A DNA stretch of 6,311 nt from Bacteriovoracaceae bacterium UBA2394 (GTDB lineage: Bacteria; Bdellovibrionota; UBA2394): positions 1 through 6,311 of the forward strand of contig DDSI01000168.1 in assembly GCA_002343335.1 (NCBI GenBank), given 5' to 3'. Of the stretch, positions 1 to 4,407 are shown in pieces (the stretch's first letter is position 1; the number at the start of each line of letters is the position of its first letter). A program made the position numbers and the translations under genes. The notes beneath the pieces are model-generated. The model saw only the letters and a program-made list of their open reading frames with translations. It did no database searches and had not been told where the DNA came from.

Positions 1-73
1 GCATAGTCCATGCAATTCCGCAGAGAAACCATGTAACAACCGCGTGAACGACCAGAGTCACTTCAAAAGACAT
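1..73 (-). CDS. Small integral membrane protein, N-terminal fragment (runs off the left edge)
   Basis: Reading the minus strand from the ATG at 73-71 gives 24 codons with no stop before the window edge. The peptide starts MSFEVTLVVHAVV and continues TWFLCGIAWTM, so it is one hydrophobic segment typical of a first membrane helix. A helix with a His near its start and a G-x-x-W-T motif near its end resembles small four-helix bacterial membrane proteins that continue with a Q-V-x-H-Y-P motif. That resemblance is from memory and the diagnostic part lies outside the window. The ATG is only 2 bases after the TAA of the upstream exported protein, and an AGGGG Shine-Dalgarno-like stretch lies 9 bases before it inside the end of that gene. 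This supports translational coupling in one operon. Function is unknown; the reading frame is moderately secure and the family is not. Confidence 0.6.
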   Translation of the reverse strand, partial: MSFEVTLVVHAVVTWFLCGIAWTM

Positions 74-75
74 CG

Positions 76-1461
76 TTAAAAGCCCCTAGCGAATGGATCG
101 GTGGGCATCGTGAAGGGAGACTGTTGGTTGACTCGACCTTCAACTCGTTGACGAAGCTCGAACCCTTTCTGAATGGGATCTTGAAACGCTTCATAGGACG
201 GTTTCAGATAATCTGAAATGCGATTCACTAAACGTCGAAATTCCGAATCGTCGTTCCACGCCAAGGTTTCGGATTCCAGGAGAATATCAAAACGCCCAGC
301 TCGACTTAAAAATTCTTCTGCCGTTCGCGGGCCTCCTGCCAAAAAAACAAAAAGAAGAAGTTGATTGAATTCCTCATCGCCCGGCTCTTCACGATGCATG
401 CCCATCACCATTGCGCCGAGCTCGTCCTTGGAAGGAAAGTGATGCCGAAACTCCTTCCACTTCTCGTTTTTTAGTTTCTCGTCGGAACTGTCCCTAGGCA
501 TTGAGCGGATGATCGTTAGATTGAGGGTCTTTAGTGCGATGAGACGATCGCCCCCCTTTAAAAATGGAATGGCATGGATGAAATCGTAAATGTATCGCAT
601 CCCGACGCCTGGATTAAAAGTTTCGATATGAAAGAGAGCTTTGAAAGCTCTTCCAATCTTCTTCGGATTCTCGCTCTCAAAATCCTTTGAAATGAGTTCT
701 AGGATTCTGCCCAATTTTGCTTTTGTATCAATGGCATTTTGTTCGTTGCTAGGATCGGCGATCAACGCGTCTATAATCTCTTGAGGAGATCGATGGGAGG
801 CGAGTTTGATCAATCTCAATTGATAAAGTTGAGTGGTGGCCTGGCGATTCGTTTGCTCCCATTGCAAAAGTTGATCCGCTTCGACTCCTGAATTTTCATC
901 ATTTCCGATTTCTTTCAGGTAAGACTCTTCCATTCGAATTCGAATGCTTAAGAAATCAAGAGCGATCGCGAACTGATCTTGGGGGGCGAGGGAGTTTAAT
1001 TGGGTCCATGTAAATGTTTTCGAGCCCACACTAAAAGCAAAGTCGCTATCCCCTCCGAAGAATGCGGCACGGCTTGGAGCGCTAAAATGGGCTTCCATCA
1101 GTTCCTTAAATTTTGAAAAATCTTTATTTCGAATAGCTTCCAGAAGTGCAGCGTTAAAGGCTGAGTTTTGGATGTACAAACTTACTCTTAATTTATGCTC
1201 ATCGCCTTTGAGGGATTCAAAATCATCGGCCCACAGTTTAAATTGAGAGGTAGAGTTTGTGGGCTTTGCTCCAATGGGTAAAAGCGAGGGACTGGGCATC
1301 ATCCCGCCAAGACTTAGAAGGCCCGTCACCGCCACTCGACAAAGACCGCTTAGAGATTTGGGCGATGGCTTAGCTTCATCGCCGGCCGCCCCATAGATCG
1401 CGTAGCTCTGCATGGCGAGCAGGGTCGATAAGAAGAAAGTGGATCGTAATTGCCTAAACAC
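76..1461 (-). CDS. Exported protein of unknown function, 461 residues
   Basis: I do not recognise a family. The start is GTG (1461-1459), preceded by GGGTGA about 5 bases upstream as ribosome binding site, with an in-frame TAG directly before it, so no longer start exists. The N-terminus is a good Sec signal peptide: FRQLR charged region, hydrophobic core at about residues 8-17, and a likely cleavage site near Ala21 or Ala25-Ala26, so the product should be exported. A second, weaker hydrophobic stretch (about 43-62, Gly/Leu/Met/Pro-rich) follows and might be a membrane contact. The rest is soluble, mostly helical and rich in charged residues. No catalytic motif stands out, there are no tandem repeats, and the only Cys (41) lies near the N-terminus. 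The C-terminus is a Pro/Gln-rich tail ending in DPFARGF. It sits 35 bases after the GNAT gene and 2 bases before a membrane protein gene, so the three are probably cotranscribed. That could mean a shared envelope role, but no function can be assigned. Confidence 0.86.
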   Translation of the reverse strand: MFRQLRSTFFLSTLLAMQSYAIYGAAGDEAKPSPKSLSGLCRVAVTGLLSLGGMMPSPSLLPIGAKPTNSTSQFKLWADDFESLKGDEHKLRVSLYIQNSAFNAALLEAIRNKDFSKFKELMEAHFSAPSRAAFFGGDSDFAFSVGSKTFTWTQLNSLAPQDQFAIALDFLSIRIRMEESYLKEIGNDENSGVEADQLLQWEQTNRQATTQLYQLRLIKLASHRSPQEIIDALIADPSNEQNAIDTKAKLGRILELISKDFESENPKKIGRAFKALFHIETFNPGVGMRYIYDFIHAIPFLKGGDRLIALKTLNLTIIRSMPRDSSDEKLKNEKWKEFRHHFPSKDELGAMVMGMHREEPGDEEFNQLLLFVFLAGGPRTAEEFLSRAGRFDILLESETLAWNDDSEFRRLVNRISDYLKPSYEAFQDPIQKGFELRQRVEGRVNQQSPFTMPTDPFARGF

Positions 1462-1496
1462 CTAAATCACCCAAAGTTGCAAACCCCGTGCCAAAT

Positions 1497-2051
1497 CTAT
1501 CGAGGCCCCCGGTCCTCTATCAGGGTTTTAACCATGATAAAGTCGTCCATCACATACCCACTTCCAATATCCTTCTTGGCCTGCCCCACGATGCGGAAGT
1601 CGCGCCTCTCGTAGGCAGAGATGGCTAATCGGTTATGTCGATTGACCGTGAGGTACATGTAGCCTGAGCCATGCTCGCGGGCAAGCCGTTCCAAATCGAG
1701 CAACGAGAGTTTTCCTAGACCTTTCCCTCGGGCGTCTTTTTTCAAATAGATTTTGGAAATGAAGAATCCGCGCAGTGAAGGAAGCATTGAGTATTCGTGA
1801 TCAAAATGAACGTGAGCAAAACCTGATTTTTCGTCCTTTGCATCAATGATCCAGTAGGAATGATACCCCTGTTCAAGGTCTTCGGATAACTTCTCCGGAC
1901 TTAGAAACTCATCAAGCATGTACTCGATTTGTTCTCCGGAAATAATGGAGGGAAAGTACTCTCTCCAGATTTCACCGGCCATTGCGCTGAGCTCAGAAAT
2001 TTCTTTGTGAGAAACTGGAATTAGACAACTCAATGACCTGTGTCCTGTCAT
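1497..2051 (-). CDS. GNAT family N-acetyltransferase, 184 residues
   Basis: This cytoplasmic enzyme is expected to transfer the acetyl group of acetyl-CoA to an amine on a small molecule or protein; the substrate cannot be read from sequence. The GNAT fold is visible along its length. An N-terminal helix region (about 16-60) contains IWREYF and EQIEYMLDEF, followed by the central strands (WIIDA at 67-71, SGFAHVHF at 76-83). Strand beta-4 and motif A with the pyrophosphate-binding loop ARGKGLG (107-113) come next. The end of the domain is NRHNRLAISAYERRDF (137-152), where Tyr147 is in the position of the usual general acid and Asn140 is typical of the motif B region. The C-terminal VMDDFIM strand resembles PaiA-like and related acetyltransferases. 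Length is normal for the family. The ATG at 2051-2049 is the first possible start, since an in-frame TAA lies five codons upstream. The ribosome site is weak (GCGGGG very close to the ATG), so Met24 is an alternative start. It is the first gene of the minus-strand cluster. Confidence 0.92.
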   Translation of the reverse strand: MTGHRSLSCLIPVSHKEISELSAMAGEIWREYFPSIISGEQIEYMLDEFLSPEKLSEDLEQGYHSYWIIDAKDEKSGFAHVHFDHEYSMLPSLRGFFISKIYLKKDARGKGLGKLSLLDLERLAREHGSGYMYLTVNRHNRLAISAYERRDFRIVGQAKKDIGSGYVMDDFIMVKTLIEDRGPR

Positions 2052-2060
2052 GACCCCGCT

Positions 2061-2074
2061 GATTTAGCTAAATC
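2061..2074. promoter_or_regulatory. Perfect 14-base palindrome in the divergent intergenic region, candidate operator
   Basis: GATTTAGCTAAATC equals its own reverse complement across all 14 bases. It lies about 10 bases upstream of the GNAT start and about 70 bases upstream of the plus-strand gene. On the minus strand its second half could be the -10 element (TAAATC) of a weak promoter with TTGAGT (2088-2083) as -35 and 16 bases between them. A dimeric repressor binding here would block that promoter. The site is seen directly; its role is inferred. The implied transcription start would fall almost at the ATG, which weakens the promoter part. Confidence 0.35.
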
Positions 2075-2109
2075 ATCGAAAAACTCAAGGATCGCGCCGG
2101 AGCGCTTTC

Positions 2110-2127
2110 ATTTGAGAGAGATTTGAG
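2110..2127. repeat. Direct repeat ATTTGAG, two copies 11 bases apart
   Basis: ATTTGAG occurs at 2110-2116 and again at 2121-2127, a start-to-start spacing of about one helical turn, just upstream of the 715-residue gene. Such spacing places both copies on the same DNA face, as for activator half-sites. With two copies of 7 bases, chance is a real alternative. Confidence 0.25.
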
Positions 2128-2144
2128 CTATCCAGGCGCTCGTC

Positions 2145-4292
2145 ATGGTGAATCGTAGCGTCGGCATTCGTCATCTCCTGTTAGTTCTCGTTATCGGGTT
2201 TTTTCCTGTCGAAGTGCGTGCGATCGATCCATTTTCAGATTGCGGCTCGGAAATCCATGCGCTCTCGTTGGATTCGCAAATTCGAGAAGCTGCAGCGGAA
2301 TTTCCGTGGGCGCGAGTGAATTGGGTAAAGCTTTCGCGTTATTTGGATCCAGCATTTATCGATTTGGACGGAGAGGTTCTGCCTCACGCGTTGGAGCTCT
2401 ATGAAATTTCGGGGGTGGATCGTCACAATGCCATGGATGTCATGCGCTTTCAGGATTCGCTGCGACTACTCATTCATTGGGCGGGACTCATTGCGGGCAG
2501 AGCAGAATTTGAAGATCGCAGCTTTCTTCCGGAGGCCGCTCTAGCGCCTGTTCAGGGCATAGAGTTTTTGACAGATTCTCGTGAAGATTTGGTAAGTTCT
2601 CCCGTCACCCGCGCCGGGATTTTTTATTGGCTCGTGCATCGAGTCCTTCTGCACTTCCATCCCGATCCTGCCACCGCCGGAGACTTTTTGTTGGGAGCAC
2701 CCTCTCTTAAGGTGGAGAAGGATCAGCAGGTCGTTCGAAAATGGTCTTACTGGTTACTGCATTCTCCGTTGGAATTCTTTGCGCGCCTTCGACATTTAAA
2801 ATGGAAAAAATTGGTGAGACATCCGCTTCGCACAATGAGCTGGGAAGTCCAGCGAGTGCGCTATGGGTTGGGCTATTGGTTCACACGTGTCTTTATGAAT
2901 GCCAATCCCGTAACGCCCTCTTTAGCGCGAGATCTATCGGATCAATTGGCAGTTGCGCAGAATAATCGAACGGTAAATGGCAGTGCGCTCGAGGTGGAAA
3001 AGTTCTCTCAGTTACCGGCAAAGTATCAAGCGGTAGCCGTCGAAGAGATGCGAAATGCGATTACGATTTTGAACTGGACGGAGCGTCCCCAAAACTTCGA
3101 CCCTGGAGTTGTTTCTCCTGCCGTCAAAGAAGAAGTTGTAGAGACGGCAGAGCGAGTGATTCCTGTTGCAAGGACGCTAGCGGGAACCTTGAAGCCCGAG
3201 ATTCATCGGGCTTATCAAGCGGGCCTGAAAGAGGGTGTGCGGCGGTGGACTCAATCGCTCACCGAGTCGCGAGCGGCATTAAGGCACTTGCTCTATACCG
3301 ATTTAGAATCAGCTCATCAAAAAGTCATTCAGGCGGAAGAAGATATTCGGAAGGTTGATAAGGATCTGGACGGATATTTATCAACGGTCGAGATTAAAGA
3401 GCAAGAGCGACGGGATCGCAAGAAAGCTCTCCGAGAGCAGTGGAGAAGTCAGCGGGAGGAGAATTTCGGCGTGAGAGCAACTCAATTTGCTCGAAGCTTC
3501 CTGCGAGCACGGGTCGTAGCCAACTTGCTGCAAATGCGGATTGAGCCAGTTTATGAAAATTATTATTACTCCGATCCTCAGATTCAAATGCTTGGCATGC
3601 GGCTTTTGCATCAGGCGGAGGTCGCGGAGTCTCGAAAAAGTCCTGAACAGCGAAAGGTTGAACAACTGGACTTAGCGGCGCAGATGACTCGAACGGGAGC
3701 AACTGAATTGGTGAAGTCGCTCAACATGCCTCAGCGAGATTTGGCGATGAATATTCTCAATCAAGCGGGTGCGGTCGGAGCCTTTCAGATTTTAGCGCGC
3801 TACCCGATGTTGCAAAGAGCCAGTCAGTATTTAGTCGTTTTGAGTTTAGTTGCCGCCATGGCGATGCCCGTCGCGGGTCCTTACATTTTCAATTCGAGCC
3901 CAAAGGAACCAGAAATATTCAAAGTTACATCGTCCACTGAAAACCTGGATAATTTAGTGCGATACGAGAATGAGCAGTTTAAATTTTTGCAAGACGTGGG
4001 TGAGCGCGGGCTTACCTCGAGTGAAATCAATAGCATTCTCAATTTTTTGGAGCGCGTGGATTCCCTACCCGGATATCCCGAGCTCGAGAATCAATTGCGA
4101 TCGATTCGCGATGAAAGATATTTCGACAAGATCTCTCTTCGCTACGACTCCTTCCTTCCTGGGAGTTTTGTGAAGAGTAACTGGGTGGATCTTTCGCCTC
4201 GCTTAACGACGGTGATGAATGCCATGCGTGTACACCGACAGATTGAGCGAGAGAAGATGAAGCAGGCGAATCAAGCCGCCGGTTTAAAATAA
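2145..4292 (+). CDS. Exported or membrane-anchored helical protein with an EF-hand loop, unknown function, 715 residues
   Basis: I do not recognise a family. A Sec signal peptide is clear: basic start (NRSVGIRH), hydrophobic core LLLVLVIGFF (11-20) and a V-R-A cleavage site after Ala26, so the mature N-terminus should start IDPFSDCG. The N-terminal half (about 27-260) is rich in Trp, Leu, His and Arg and looks like a compact helical domain. Residues about 370-460 form a long charged helical region, possibly coiled coil, that contains a canonical EF-hand loop at 405-416. A hydrophobic segment at about 562-582 (YLVVLSLVAAMAMP and onward) is a likely membrane helix. The C-terminal 130 residues are charged and soluble, with another helix-rich stretch ending in a Lys/Gln-rich tail. 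If both the signal peptide and the helix act as predicted, residues 27-560 are periplasmic and the tail is cytoplasmic. The start is the ATG at 2145 with only a weak AGG about 9 bases before it. It is the first plus-strand gene and diverges from the GNAT cluster. Confidence 0.88.
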   Translation: MVNRSVGIRHLLLVLVIGFFPVEVRAIDPFSDCGSEIHALSLDSQIREAAAEFPWARVNWVKLSRYLDPAFIDLDGEVLPHALELYEISGVDRHNAMDVMRFQDSLRLLIHWAGLIAGRAEFEDRSFLPEAALAPVQGIEFLTDSREDLVSSPVTRAGIFYWLVHRVLLHFHPDPATAGDFLLGAPSLKVEKDQQVVRKWSYWLLHSPLEFFARLRHLKWKKLVRHPLRTMSWEVQRVRYGLGYWFTRVFMNANPVTPSLARDLSDQLAVAQNNRTVNGSALEVEKFSQLPAKYQAVAVEEMRNAITILNWTERPQNFDPGVVSPAVKEEVVETAERVIPVARTLAGTLKPEIHRAYQAGLKEGVRRWTQSLTESRAALRHLLYTDLESAHQKVIQAEEDIRKVDKDLDGYLSTVEIKEQERRDRKKALREQWRSQREENFGVRATQFARSFLRARVVANLLQMRIEPVYENYYYSDPQIQMLGMRLLHQAEVAESRKSPEQRKVEQLDLAAQMTRTGATELVKSLNMPQRDLAMNILNQAGAVGAFQILARYPMLQRASQYLVVLSLVAAMAMPVAGPYIFNSSPKEPEIFKVTSSTENLDNLVRYENEQFKFLQDVGERGLTSSEINSILNFLERVDSLPGYPELENQLRSIRDERYFDKISLRYDSFLPGSFVKSNWVDLSPRLTTVMNAMRVHRQIEREKMKQANQAAGLK
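3357..3392 (+). other. Canonical EF-hand calcium-binding loop encoded within the 715-residue protein
   Basis: The 12 residues DKDLDGYLSTVE (residues 405-416) match the EF-hand loop at every key position: Asp at 1, 3 and 5, Gly at 6, a hydrophobic residue (Leu) at 8, Ser at 9 and Glu at 12. Helix-favouring sequence flanks both sides (HQKVIQAEEDIRKV before, IKEQERRDRKKALRE after), as a helix-loop-helix requires. Calcium binding is inferred. Only one such loop is present, whereas EF hands usually pair, so it may bind weakly or pair through dimerisation. Confidence 0.6.
3828..3890 (+). other. Predicted transmembrane helix of the 715-residue protein
   Basis: Residues about 562-582 are an uninterrupted hydrophobic run with no charged residue, including LVVLSLVAAMAM and a Pro-Val-Ala-Gly-Pro end. 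Arg551 and Arg558 lie before it and Lys587 after it. Its length of about 20 residues fits one membrane span. The two prolines near its end would also allow a buried helix. Confidence 0.55.
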
Positions 4293-4313
4293 GAGGAAAC
4301 TCTGCACGCGAAG

Positions 4314-4330
4314 TGTCCACCGCTGTCCAC
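4314..4330. repeat. Tandem direct repeat TGTCCAC, two copies 10 bases apart
   Basis: TGTCCAC appears at 4314-4320 and 4324-4330, separated by CGC, so both copies lie on the same face of the helix. The second copy overlaps the possible -35 element of the glycosidase promoter, which would suit a regulator site. No repeat of this type is visible elsewhere upstream of a gene in the window. Confidence 0.3.
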
Positions 4331-4354
4331 AGAACCGGGAGCATTCCATAAAAT
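4326..4354 (+). promoter_or_regulatory. Possible sigma-70-type promoter for the glycosidase gene
   Basis: TCCACA (4326-4331, four of six matches to TTGACA) and TAAAAT (4349-4354, five of six matches to TATAAT) are separated by 17 bases. Transcription would begin near 4361 and leave a leader of about 47 bases before the chosen ATG. The -10 element is good and the -35 is poor. Such matches are common by chance. Confidence 0.3.
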
Positions 4355-4393
4355 CGATTTCCGCGTCGGCATCTGAATTGCAAATCCCCACCA

Positions 4394-4399
4394 TGAGGG
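4394..4399 (+). promoter_or_regulatory. Ribosome binding site that decides the glycosidase start
   Basis: TGAGGG lies 8 bases before the ATG at 4408. The in-frame ATG at 4393 overlaps this site and is itself preceded by AAATCCCCACC, with no purine-rich element. Starting at 4408 also gives a cleaner signal peptide beginning MRKTK. The later ATG is therefore preferred. Confidence 0.65.
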
Positions 4400-4407
4400 C
4401 TTTTGTA

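Larger units (their letters stand above)
4293..4392. other. Intergenic region upstream of the glycosidase; no clear terminator
   Basis: The gap after the 715-residue gene contains no stem-loop followed by a T-run that would mark an intrinsic terminator, so read-through into the glycosidase gene is possible. It holds a tandem TGTCCAC repeat and a TAAAAT -10-like element, listed separately. Confidence 0.4.

Noticed and set aside
2346..2391. Possible second EF-hand around F-I-D-L-D-G-E-V (residues 71-82)
   Set aside because: Position 1 is Phe and position 12 is Ala instead of acidic residues, so the loop lacks essential calcium ligands.
2741..2965. Plus-strand open frame of 74 codons in another frame
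   Set aside because: It is nested within the 715-residue gene, with no independent start signal.
3381..3702. Two overlapping minus-strand open frames of about 94 and 102 codons
   Set aside because: They lie inside the well-supported 715-residue gene, have no ribosome site and no family features, and overlap each other in different frames.
4293..4392. Intrinsic terminator after the 715-residue gene
   Set aside because: No GC-rich stem followed by a T-run could be found on either strand.
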